Source: Tomocerus qinae (Eukaryota > Arthropoda > Collembola > Entomobryomorpha > Tomoceridae). From it: a stretch of 64,000 nucleotides of DNA. Below, one piece after another: positions 36,426 to 47,449 of the stretch (within the stretch, counting starts at the first letter, position 1; every line of letters begins with the position of its first letter). Both the position numbers and the translations under genes were made by a program. The notes under the pieces are model-generated. The model was not told the origin of the DNA and did not search any database. It saw only the letters and a program-made list of their open reading frames with translations. The stretch is taken from the NCBI GenBank assembly GCA_020055645.1, contig CM034546.1, positions 24,428,001 through 24,492,000 on the forward strand, given 5' to 3'.

Positions 36426-36936
36426 CCGTATTAATCGAATTAATTCTCCGGGTTGTTATTGTTTCATTGGCCTTTTTTTAGCTCCTGAAAACGATGAAAA
36501 TCGAAATAGTTAACCAGGTGGTGAATTATTTCGATACGGAGAATTATTTTTCAAACAGTCAATTTTTGTTAAGTTATTACTTGTTGAAAATTAAAAAATG
36601 CGAAAGAGTTTAAAAATTCAATTGATTGTGTAAATGTCCATGGGTTCAGTGAGGTCTATAGGCATTTCTTCGTCGTCTGAGGACAACAGTTTGTCATCAT
36701 CATCTATCACACATATTGGCTGACCAGTTTCTGGATATTGGGTGCTTTGTAGCAGAAGCTCCATACTCCATACCTTTACTACAGTCTCTTCCAACTTAGA
36801 TTTGGATGGTGAATTATTTCGATACGGAGAATTATATTTCAAATGCTATTATTTTGCTCTTGAAAACGAAAAAAATCGAAATAGTTCTCCGGGGGGAGAA
36901 CTATTTCAATACGGAGAATTAATTCGATTAATACGG
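36426..36936. mobile_element. TA-flanked miniature element (pogo-like), copy 3
   Basis: It is near-identical to the element at 30762-31263, with the same ends, TA flanks and minus-strand open frame (36842-36618). It differs by a few bases and a 7-base indel (ACTTGTT) near 36580. The similarity implies recent movement. Confidence 0.85.
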
Positions 36937-36938
36937 TA

Positions 36939-37904
36939 ATATATAATACCTCTCAAGCTATTCCAAGCCAGAGTACATTCTATACGCACGATGTAAATGC
37001 AATCCATATTTGTAGTTAAATAACAACCCAATGTATGTAAAATATTTACTATTTCAGATTATTTTGCGATCCTAAAAGTCAATGGACGAATCGTCTGACC
37101 CCAATAGGAGACATTAGTCACTTCTCCTCTCAATCAGACAGAAGCCTGTTTACACTTTCTGAGAATTGAGTAAAAGAAGTAAAAGATATCGCGGAGAATA
37201 ATTATAGTGTGTGATATTTGATCCTCTATAGCCGCGTAATAAATATGTTCAGAACTTTATTCAACGAGACACATCAGCGACTGGCTTTCTTATCGTCTTC
37301 CTTACATCGTTGCAAAAATATGAAAACCCATTATATATCTTTTTCACCTAAAACATTTACATTATCGTCGACATTGTTTATAGATATTTTTGTATCCACT
37401 GGTAAGAATTGTATTAAAGGAACATACTGGCCCTCAGTACTATTAGACCTCAAATTCTGCTATTTAACTTCACAAAAATGGTTTATAAACTGGCACAAAA
37501 GAAATCTAAAGAGTAATAAAAAGTAGCACCAGCTCTAAGGAAATCAATTCCTTATAATTTAAACATGAAATGAAATTTTTCTTTCTAGTTTTTCAATGGA
37601 AAAGATGCAGATAAGAATTTGCCCATTATCAGTAGAGAATTTGTTTTATAGGAATTGGCGACAATCTGTCTTTCTGACTGCTCGTCAGCCCGTTATTACA
37701 ATAAATGTAGGACGGTTACAAATATTCAGTTCCAATTTCATGTCTGCAATCTAGGGTTAAATACCGTAGATTTAGAATCATGAAACGAACTATCTCGTTA
37801 AGTATAAAAGGTATAAGACTTACCCGAATCTATAATTATAGCCAATTATTATTAGATGCTTAGACATAATTAGATAGATTGGCAAACACAAGATAAGAAC
37901 AATC
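36939..37904. other. Intergenic, nothing recognised
   Basis: A frame of about 100 codons at 37218-37526 opens with TTG and shows no domain or splice context; it is not called. Confidence 0.4.
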
Positions 37905-38116
37905 TATACAAGCTTTATTATCAGGGATTCCACCAGAGTAGATCATTAAAAGATGCATATTTTATGCCAATTATAATACATTTGATATACTATTGTAAAA
38001 TTACATTAAAATCTGAATACTACGTTACGTAAGTTATTGAATTTGTCGTGATATCATGGAGTTGGAAAGTTTTGTCCAATAATCATTATAGTGTATTCAA
38101 CCAAAGCAAGCTTTTG

Positions 38117-38701
38117 CTATTGTATGAAATCTGTAGCCCTTTTACGTGCTGCTGATGCCTTAGGGCTAGCTCTTACTCCACTGACTCTTGGTATCAAGGA
38201 ATACTGTTGAGCATCTGACACCTGGAATAAACAAATTTAACTAAACTTGAAACAGTTGTAAATAACAATTACTTGACTCATATATTTAAATACAAAGACG
38301 TACATATTCTTGACGTATGTCATCAGGCCAATCAAAAACAACAGGGTTGGCTACCTCTGTTTGTAAAATTCCAAGGCTGCGACGGACTAACGATCCTCCA
38401 GAAACACCACCAACAATTAAGAAAAGAAGGAAGGAGAACTACAGTCCAAAAACAAAAAATATTGTCTAGCAATTCCTTGGAAATTTTATTTATTTAAATA
38501 AGGTTTTAATTATTTGATATACACAATTAACATGAAATTCTAATTGAAATAAACTGTTTTACTTCGTGAATATTGACTAAAGATTGCATATTATTTCTTC
38601 CGAGTTTTAAAATATAATTAATATTGTCTTACCGACTGTGAGACAAAAACAGATAGCATTAAGCTAGCCGTTAGTCCCAAAAATATATTTATTTTCTGCA
38701 T
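38117..38701 (-). CDS. Small secreted cysteine-free protein, only intact member of a four-copy family (102 aa)
   Basis: Exons on the minus strand: 38701-38633, 38438-38304, 38221-38117; all phase 0, summing to 309 nt. Exon 1 encodes a signal-like start (MQKINIFLGLTASLMLSVFV). Exon 2 begins with another hydrophobic run (FSFLLFLIVGGVSGG), then SLVRRSLG and the conserved WPDDIRQEY. Exon 3 encodes VSDAQQYSLIP and ends ARKRATDFIQ. There are no cysteines. The dibasic VRR and RKR could be convertase sites, so a precursor of short peptides is possible, but this is inference. I do not recognise the family. Copies at 40448, 46931 and 52904 are all damaged. Confidence 0.75.
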
Positions 38702-40447
38702 TGTTTTAATGAATCTTGTACTTCAATGTAGTATTTAGGCTTATGCAGGTTTCTTCCTTGTAACAGTAATCTTTGTAGTAAATATTGTATGCGAGTGAAA
38801 TGATGATGCAAAAATAAAACAAATCTTTACTGTTTACCATTAATGTGAAAGACTGCTAAGTAAGTAAGCAAAGGAAAACCGATAAGATTTGCGTCCAAAG
38901 TTGTCAACATAGTTTACTAGATTGTACCCTAATTTGAATTTAATTATGTTTTTACAGTGTTTCGTCTATCACCATCTTTCACTGTCATACCATACCTTAT
39001 ATTTTCTACAACTGGCATATAATAAAATCTGCCGGAATTAGTAAGTTATGCAAATAGAGCCAAAAATTTTAGGACCATTTTAGATTTATTTTACATTTCA
39101 TATCGTACATTGAATGTTGTTGAGAAATTGAAAATATAAGTTTCACATTAATCAATACCAGTCATTACAACCAACAGCAATATTTTCTAATTGAAACCTT
39201 GGTTTCCTAACATAATTATTATCTGATATCAATACTCTCAGAGTAATTACTTCCTAGTAATTGCCCTTGGACTTAAAAATTAGTTTTGTATTCAAGCCTT
39301 ATTGCTTAGGATAATTAGGATAGCTGATATTTTAAGCTTGGTGGGAAGTCACGAATTTTTGTTTGGAAGATAATTTCTTTATTGCGTTGTTATTCACATC
39401 ATAAGGAAATAAATTCTGACTATCAGTTAGTAGATAATTTTGTGGTGTTAATGATAAACTGCAATCTGATAGTGCCTGGAACACAAATTTAAGTCCGAAA
39501 AGTGGAAATTAGTATCTGTGTGTCTCTTCCGTTCAAAATCCAGCAAATTTTAGAAAATTGAGACTGGCGTTTTGGTTTATAATTTCAGAAAAAATAATAC
39601 AATCTTGATTTTATAAATATTAGAGCACCCATTTATTTTCCCATAACGTCGTTTATTTCTTAGTAATTTGATGCCACTATATGCTAATTTATGCGATTTT
39701 TATGTAACTTTTGCAAGAATAAATTAAATACTAATTTTCACAATATGATGCAAAATATAGTGGCCAAGCTCTTTTAACATTTTTAAAGTTATTAATTTAA
39801 TTGTTAATATTGCCGTCCATTTATTTGAAGTTATAAACAGAACTTTATATACCCTAATATTGTATATTCTATTCAATTGTATCTTACATAAATAAATTGC
39901 AAAGGAAATATACCTACATCTAACTGAAGGCTGATAATTTATAAATAGCATTTGTTCTTGTTTTGTATTTTTTACAGGGTTTTAATACCTCACAATCAAA
40001 TTACAAACAAAAAAATCAAGCAATGATTTTCATCCTAATATTTGTAAACAAAGATTTTTCAACAAGTAGTGCACGGTCGTCCAATTAGTTACTAATTTTT
40101 GGATTTTGAAGTTTAAATACAAAAGTCTAATGTGTCAAATCCATATAATATAATGTCAGAAACATAATTTTTTACAATAAAAATTTTGAGAGAAAACGAA
40201 ACATAGATTTAGTAAACACATTTTTATTTATCACACCATAGGGAGAATACTCCCCTAAATATATAGGATTTATGTATATCAGCCAATGTCAATTTAAAAA
40301 ATTGCTTTGCATTTAAAATTAATTGGATTCATTTTAAAATTATGAAGTCGTTAAACCCAGGAAATTGGAAAGTTATATTAAGTCAAAATGCAGTCTATGT
40401 AATAATTTAAACAATTTTTGCAAGGGTATCCTATAAGGACATTTTCA
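38702..40447. other. Intergenic within the segmental duplication
   Basis: The upstream region of the intact small-protein gene is conserved in the second copy (47450-48613). No further gene is recognised; the similarity reflects the duplication rather than selection. Confidence 0.45.
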
Positions 40448-41279
40448 TTAATTCACAAAGTCTGAAGATCTCTTTCGTGCTGTTTGCTTAGTTCTTGCTC
40501 TTGTGATTTGTGAAAGAAAAGAGTAAGGCTGGGTATCTGGCACCTGTATAAATAAAACTAGTAATATATAATAATAAATATTTACATATAAACATGATTA
40601 TAAAATTATAATACCTATATACTATTCTTGATCATATTCAATATTTATTTTTTATTCGTTGTAGGTTCATTTTTTCTGCTAATAAATTTAACGGAAACAC
40701 AATCTAACGTAAAATTATTTTTATGATTGCATGTATATTGTGTATTGCATTGTAATTTAATTGTAATGTCTATGTACATTACGGTTTGTGAAATGCAATA
40801 TTATACTATACGTTGGTACTATAACAATTCTTTCCAAAATATAATTTTAGTAAATGTTTACGTATTTTTGAAGGACATCATCAGGCCACACCTAACTGCA
40901 GGGTCTGCGGCTGTCTTCGAAAGTCCAAGGCTGCGGCGGACTAAAGATTCTCCAGAAACACCGCCAACAATTAGGAACAAAGCGAACAACTAAAGTCCGA
41001 AATGAGAAATTTTTGGTAACGCTATTGCTTGAGACATTATTGACTTTATCAATGTTTTAGCTACTAAAATTGCATTCATATCATAATAATTAGGTTTAAA
41101 GAATTTATTAGTTACTAATATATTTCTATATATGCATACTATTAATATTACTATTAATATTATTACAATTTAAATGTTAGTTAAATGAAAGTTACAAAAA
41201 TATTAATTACCGACTGGGAGACAAAAACTGATAGGAATAAGCTGGCCATTAATCCTATAAGTAGTTTCATTTTCTGCAT
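40448..41279 (-). pseudogene. Small secreted-protein family, second copy, one-base frameshift; H3-tail-like C terminus
   Basis: Exons on the minus strand: 41279-41211 (MQKMKLLIGLMASLFLSVFV), 40989-40862 and 40543-40448. Exon 2 is 128 nt where the related copy at 52904-53032 has 129: one C in the plus-strand CACCTAACTG is missing, which breaks the frame before WPDD. Exon 3 in the family frame reads VPDTQPYSFLS and then contains ARTKQTARK, nine residues identical to the N terminus of histone H3, before RSSDFVN and a stop. Splice sites are intact. The damage could be a real lesion or a single-base sequencing error. Confidence 0.7.
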
Positions 41280-41600
41280 GGTCTCTTTAATACTTTGTCT
41301 TTCGACAGTTCTTTCTGCTGCCAACGTCTTCAGGTAAATATGCAAAAGACTGGAAAGCCACAGAGTCTACACCATTTTTTATACCATAGCTTTTTATCTA
41401 ATTTTAGTTGGATTTGTAAATGAAGGGAAACACAACAGAATACTAAATTTTTAAATATTCATTAAATCGCATTCTAATTAGAATTTAATTATATCACACC
41501 GTTTAAGCTTTAAACATTGCCTTGTCTTATCTTATTTGTACACCTGAGAAATACTTATGGAAAACAGTGGAAAATAAATATCCTTGAATAAATTTAGAAA
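41280..41600. other. Shared divergent upstream region
   Basis: The small secreted-protein gene (minus) and the small membrane-protein gene (plus) start 321 bases apart, head to head. The same arrangement is kept in the second copy at 53401-53719, so a bidirectional promoter is possible. Confidence 0.45.
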
Positions 41601-41933
41601 ATGGAACCAAAGTGTTTCGCTTTCGGACAATTTTTTCTTAATTTTATTTTTGTCAATTCCCATTCTGTATTTGAAGATAAACAACCGGGAACGTCTATTG
41701 TCAATGTCAACCTTGGTTACTTGTATTGTTTAATATTAACTCCCGTTGGTATCGTTAGCTTATTAATTTCCTTTGCCATAATATTGATTTTGTATCGAGA
41801 TCGACATATTGTAATTTGTAATGCAATACGCTGTGTTACAGAAGAAAGTCAAAATATGACACAAATACTAACTTACGTATGCTGCTATCGCAAATATACT
41901 GTAATAAACTTGAGTTCTCAACATTTCAAATAA
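41601..41933 (+). CDS. Small single-pass membrane protein, unknown function (110 aa)
   Basis: A single exon starts with ATG and encodes MEPKCFAFGQFFLNFIFVNS (possible signal), a short polar part, one strong membrane segment (LTPVGIVSLLISFAIILILY) and a Cys-containing tail with RDRHIVICNAIRCV and YVCCYRK. No family is recognised. The duplicate at 53720-54056 is recognisably the same gene with a frameshift, so the reading frame was once maintained. It lies head to head with the secreted-protein copy at 41279. Confidence 0.5.
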   Translation: MEPKCFAFGQFFLNFIFVNSHSVFEDKQPGTSIVNVNLGYLYCLILTPVGIVSLLISFAIILILYRDRHIVICNAIRCVTEESQNMTQILTYVCCYRKYTVINLSSQHFK

Positions 41934-42097
41934 GTCTACAGAAAAACGTTGTAACGACTATTAATGAGTTTTATATACTTCTTCTTTGTTAAGTTAAGTT
42001 TGGTAGAAGGTCATGCAAGAATTTTGATTTAGGAACTAATTGTTTGTCATTGTACAGGAAATTTACTTAATTGCATTATTGTTAATCACACCATTAT

Positions 42098-45000
42098 TCA
42101 TTTTAGTTTTGCAACGTTCGAAATTTTTGACATTGCGTTTAAAATTTTAGTCACTTTTAGAGCGATATAGTAATTTGGATTACCAAAATGTGTCTCCATT
42201 TTAGTTTTGCCACGTTCGAAAATGTTGACGTTGTTTTTTAATTTTTGTCAATTTTAGAACAATATAGTAACTTGGAGGTCCTAAATGCGTCTCCGTTTTA
42301 GTTTTGCAACGTTCGAAATTTTTGACATTGAGTAAATACATAAGAGACCTTGCAGGCTGGGAACAAAATGTCACAGTCGAAGTTGTTACTTTCAGATTCT
42401 AATCTACTTACTGATATGAAAAAACTAATTTCAGGATTTTTTTTGAAAACCCGCCGTTTTTAAGTTATGGCGGTTTTCCGCCTTATTTCGTTCATCTATG
42501 ATTCATTTCTAAACGGCTGGACCGATTTTAATGAAACCAACGCCATTCTTCTCGTAAACGCTTTCCTCACATAACCCCTTTTTTAGATTTTCAATTTTTT
42601 TCAAAATTTCGAAATAAATGTTGAAAAAAGTTCAAAAATTTTTTTTTTTCAACATCGTTATCAGAATTGTTGTTAAATACGATAAAAACGCTAATTCAGA
42701 CCAAAATGAGGGTGTAAATACCAAAAATGTCATAATCTTGGGGTAATTTTCAAGCGTTAACTCAGAGTTTTTATTTTTGACAAATTATCAAAAAAATAAT
42801 TTACAGCGCAATTTGAAACAAGAAATTTACATTTTTCACTTCTATAAATACGCATAAAATGGTATAGTGCAGTACTAGTCATTACATGTGGCTTCAGCTA
42901 CTTGCCGATTTACAGCGTTACATACAACACCCCACCATAGTTTAACCCAAAATAATACACAGTGTGGTTATGTTAGAGGAACTCTTGGAATCTGAATCGA
43001 AACCTAAGGATACAGCTAAGACCCGTAATTAGGAGCTTTAAAGCTCTACAAGGAACCGAAATCAGCTGCCTCGCAGGACACGCGGTTTTAACCAAGCCTG
43101 TAATCAGCGACTCGGTTCTATCCTCCAACAGAGCCCGAAATAAGACCCAAGGAGAAGTCAGAGTAACCAACAGTCTCAAGCAAGCTGACTGTCAGTAAGA
43201 CATATAGCATTAGGCAGGTAACCACAGCAACAGATCCCAGAGACCAAACAAGTCTCAGAATTCCCATTTTCCATTAGAATTCGAACTAACCAATTTCAGC
43301 TGCAACTATACTATTGCAGTCGTTCATGCACCAACGACCGTCAATTATTACGGTAATTCAAAGCCTCGGCCTTCTGCTTTAGGTCTTGTCTAACACACTA
43401 CACAGTTTAGATGGGAGGACAGTGGCGGTCTCCCACAGAAGCGTCATTCACCTTAACTAACAGCCTAAAATAACCAATCAAATGCATAAACTCTATTGTT
43501 TATGTGATTAGAACATCCAACACTTCTGCGGGTGGCCTCTGATAGGCCATTAACCAACTGCAAGGCTCGTTTCCTGCTTCTAGTTTATACTAGGTACTAA
43601 ATACAATTCTGTGCGGTAATTAGATCGTTGTATAATTAATCAAAACAATTAGGGACATATAGTGGGGTGTTGTATGTAACGCTGTAAATCGGCAAGTAGC
43701 TGAAGCCACAGCTCCTGATTACGGGTCTTAGCTGTATCCTTAGGTTTCGATTCAGATTCCAAGAGTTCCTCTAACATAACCACACTGTGTATTATTTTGG
43801 GTTAAACTATGGTGGGGTGTTGTATGTAACGCTGTAAATCGGCAAGTAGCTGAAGCCACATGTAATGACTAGTACTGCACTATACCATTTTATGCGTATT
43901 TATAGAAGTGAAAAATGTAAATTTCTTGTTTCAAATTGCGCTGTAAATTATTTTTTTGATAATTTGTCAAAAATAAAAACTCTGAGTTAACGCTTGAAAA
44001 TTACCCCAAGATTATGACATTTTTGGTATTTACACCCTCATTAATGAGATTTTGGTCTGAATTAGCGTTTTTATCGTATTTAACAACAATTCTGATAACA
44101 ATGTTGAAAAAAAATTTTTTTGAACTTTTTCAAAATTTATTTCGAAATTTTGAAAAAAATTTGAAAATCTAAAAAAGGGGCCATGTGAGGAAAGCGTTTA
44201 CGAGAAGAATGGCGTTGGTTTCATTAAAATCGGTCCAGCCGTTTATAAATGAATCATAGATGAACGAAATAAGGCGAAAACGCCATAACTTAAAGACGGC
44301 GGGTTTTCAAAAAAATCCTGAAATTAGTTTTTTCATACAACTAAGTAGATTAGAATCTGAAAGTAACAACTTCGACTGTGACATTTTGTTCCCAGCCTGC
44401 AAGGTCTCTTATGCATTTACTCCATTGCGTTTTAAATTTTAGTCAACTGTAGAGCAATTAAGTAATTTGGATTACCAAAATGCGTCTCCATTTTAGTTTT
44501 GCCACGTTCGAAATATTTGACATTGCGTTTTAAATTTTAGTCAACTGTAGAGCAATATAGCAATTTGGACTAAATGCGTCTCCTATTTTAATTTTGCAAC
44601 GTTCGAAATTTTTGACATTGTTTTTTAATTTTAGTCAATTCTGCAGCAATATAAAAATTTGGAGTTCCTAAATGCGTCTCCATTTTAATTTTGCCACGTT
44701 CGAAATTTTTAAAATTGTTTTTTAAATTTTAGTCAATTGTAGAGCAATATAAAAATTTGGAGTTCCTAAATGCGTCTCCATTTTAGTTTTGCCACGTTCG
44801 AAATATTTAAAATTGCGTTTTAAATTTTAGTCAACTTTAGAGCAATTAAGTAATTTGGATTACCAAAATGCGTCTCCATTTTAGTTTTGCCACATTCGAA
44901 AATGTTGACATTATTTTTTAATTTTGGTCAATTTTAGAGCAATAGAGTAATTTGGAGTTCTTAAATGCGTCTCCATTTTAGTTTTGCTACGTACGAAAAT

Positions 45001-46370
45001 GTGGACATTGTTTTTTAATTTTAGTCCACTCTATAGCAATATAGTACTTTGGAGTTCTTAAATGCGTCTCCATTTTACTTATGCCACGTTCAAAAATGTT
45101 GACGTTGTTTTTTAATTTTGGTCAATTTTAGAACAATATAGTAACTTGGAGGTCCTAAATGCGTCACCGTTTTAGTTTTGCAACGTTCGAAATTTTTGAC
45201 ATTGCGTTTTAAATTTTAGTCAACTGTAGAGCAATATAGCAATTTGGAGTTCCTAAATGCGTCTCCATTTTAGTTTTGCCACGTTCGAAATTTTTGAAAT
45301 TGCGTTTTAAATTTTAGTCAATTGTAGAGCAATATAGCAATTTGGAGTTACTAAATGCATCTCTATTTTAGTTTTGCCACGTTCGAAATTTTTGACAGTG
45401 CGTTTTGAATTTTAGTCACTTGTAGAGCGATATAGTAATTTGGGTTACCAAAATGTGTCTCCATTTTAGTTTTGCCACGTTCGAAAATGTTGACATTGTT
45501 TTTTAATTTTGGTCAATTTTAGAGCAATATAGTAACTTGGAGTTCCTAAATGTGTCTCCATTTTAGTTTTGCCACGTTCGAAATTTTTGACATTGTTTTT
45601 TAATTTTGGTCAATTTTAGAGCAATATAGTAATTTGGAGTTCCTAAATGCGTCTCCTTTTTAATTTTGCCACGTTCGAAATTTTTGACATTGTTTTTTTA
45701 ATTTTGGTCAATTCTGCAGCAATATAGTAATTTGGAGTTCCTAAATGCGTCTTCATTTAAGTTTTGCCACGTTGGAAATTTTTGAAATTGCGTTTTAAAT
45801 TTTAGTCAATTGTAGAGCAATATAGTAATTTGGATTACCAAAATGCGTCTCCATTTTAGTTTTGCCACGTTCGAAATATTTGACATTGCGTTTAAAATTT
45901 TAGTGAATTGTAGAGCAATATAGTAATTTTGAGTTCCTAAATGCGTCTCCATTTTAGTTTTGCCACGTTTGAAAATGTTGAAATTGTTTTTTAATTTTGG
46001 TCAATTTTAGAGCAATATAGTAACTTGGAGTTCCTTAATGTGTCTCCATTTTAGTTTTGCCACGTTCGAAATTTTTGACATTGCGTTTTAAATTTTAGTC
46101 AACTGTAGAGCAATATAGCAATTTGGAGTTCCTAAATGCGTCTCCATTTTAGTTTTGCCACGTTCGAAATTTTTGAAACTGCGTTTTAAATTTTAGTCAA
46201 TTGTAGAGCAATATAGCAATTTGGAGTTCCTAAATGCGTCTCCATTTTAGTTTTGCCACGTTCGAAATTTTTGAAATTGCGTTTTAAGTTTTAGTCAATT
46301 GTAGAGCAATGTAGAGCGTCTCCATTTTACTTTTGCCACGCTGGAAAATGTTGACATTGCTTTTAAATTT
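42098..46370. repeat. Satellite array, ~98-bp unit, about 22 copies
   Basis: Repeated units carry GCGTCTCCATTTTAGTTTTG, CCACGTTCGAAATTTTTGAC, a GCGTTTTAAATTTTAGTCAA block and AGAGCAATATAGTAATTTGG. About 2.4 units lie at 42098-42329 and roughly 19-20 at 44423-46370. The two parts are split by a foldback element. The array sits between the two copies of the segmental duplication. Copy number is a length estimate. Confidence 0.9.
42330..44422. mobile_element. 2.1-kb foldback element with ~710-bp inverted arms, inserted in the satellite
   Basis: The arms are 42330-43037 and 43710-44422, starting GAGTAAATACATAAGAGACC and its near inverse, with high identity throughout. The satellite sequence CATT occurs on both sides (42326-42329 and 44423-44426), consistent with a 4-bp target duplication. 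The ~670-base centre is non-coding and carries an extra copy of part of an arm (43660-43709 repeats 43812-43861). No transposase is present. Confidence 0.85.
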
Positions 46371-46719
46371 TGGTTTAAAGTTTTAGTAATTTACAGTTTT
46401 CGCGTCTCCCTTACCACGGAAATTTGTGTTGATGAGTGAATATTTAAAAGTAATGAATTTTTTATTCAGCAACGGTAGTATCGGATTGGTGTTGATATTG
46501 CAGTTATTATTGAATAACAAGGGGCAAACTGACAGTGTGTGCCTAATTATGTAGGTTTTGTAATAAATGTGTACTGGAAAGTAGTGTTTTGTTTAACTAC
46601 TATTTATTACTAACTATAGCACACCAAATTACTAGCATGTGCTTGTGCATTTAAAGTTAACTACTAGCAGCAGCGGATGCGGCATGAAACATTCATTATT
46701 ACATAGATAACGCATGCAA
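46371..46719. other. Spacer after the satellite array
   Basis: Non-repetitive AT-rich DNA leading into the second duplication copy. No gene is seen. Confidence 0.4.
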
Positions 46720-46930
46720 TTTAGAGCTTTTATTATTAGTGATTCCACTAGAGAAACCCCTAAAAAGATGAACATTTTCTAACAGCTACAATATATTTTA
46801 CATACTTTGTAAAATTACATTTTAAAATCTGAATTAGTATTTTCGAGTTATTGAACTTAAATAGATATGGGAAATTTTTATTCAAAAATCATTATAGCTA
46901 AACCGAAATTAACCATATACCAAGCTACTA

Positions 46931-47449
46931 TTACTGTATGAAGTCTGTAGCTCTCTTACGTACATACTTCTGAAACCTTATTAGCCCTAGATCTTACTAC
47001 CCTGGCTTTTGGTATTAAAGAGCACAGCTGAGCATCTGCCACTGCAATAAAAAAATTTAGCTAAACTTGAAACATTTGTATATAAAATTACATGAACCAT
47101 GTATTTAAATACAAATACGTACATATTCTTGACGTATGCATCAGGCCAAACCAAAACAACAGGGTTGGCTACCTCTGTTTGTAAAATTCCAAAGCTGCGA
47201 CGGATTAAAGGTCCTCTAGAAACGCCACCAACAATTAAGAAAAGAAAAAAGGAGAACTAAAGTCCAAAAACAAAATTTTTTGCCCTGAAATTCCTTGGCA
47301 TTTTTTATGTAAATAAAGTTTTGACTAAAGTTTGCATATTATTTCTTTTGAGTTTTAAAATATAATTAATATTGTCTTACCGACTGTGAGACAAAAACAG
47401 ATAGCATTAAGCTAGCCGTTAATCCTAAAAATATATTTATTTTCTGCAT
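46931..47449 (-). pseudogene. Small secreted-protein family, third copy, frameshifted
   Basis: Exons on the minus strand: 47449-47381 (start MQKINIFLGLTASLMLSVFV), 47256-47123, 47041-46931. It is closest to the intact gene at 38117. Exon 2 is 134 nt rather than 135: CCTGATGACATACG has become CCTGATGCATACG. The exon 3 acceptor is shifted by one base, and another indel breaks the tail before RKRATDFIQ. Several independent lesions make a pseudogene the best reading. Confidence 0.75.

Larger units (their letters stand above)
37905..42090. repeat. Segmental duplication, first copy
   Basis: 37905-39855 matches 46720-48613, and 40010-42090 matches 51200-51400 plus 52475-54210, all in the same orientation. 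It contains two members of a small secreted-protein family (minus strand) and a small membrane-protein gene (plus strand). The second copy is interrupted by inserted elements. Boundaries are approximate. Confidence 0.8.

Noticed and set aside
37218-37526. A 102-codon open frame
   Set aside because: It has a non-ATG start, no domain, low-complexity composition and no paralogue in the duplicated block.
42973-43179. Open frame with Arg/Phe repeats inside the foldback arm
   Set aside because: It lies in the inverted arm of a non-coding element and shows no domain.
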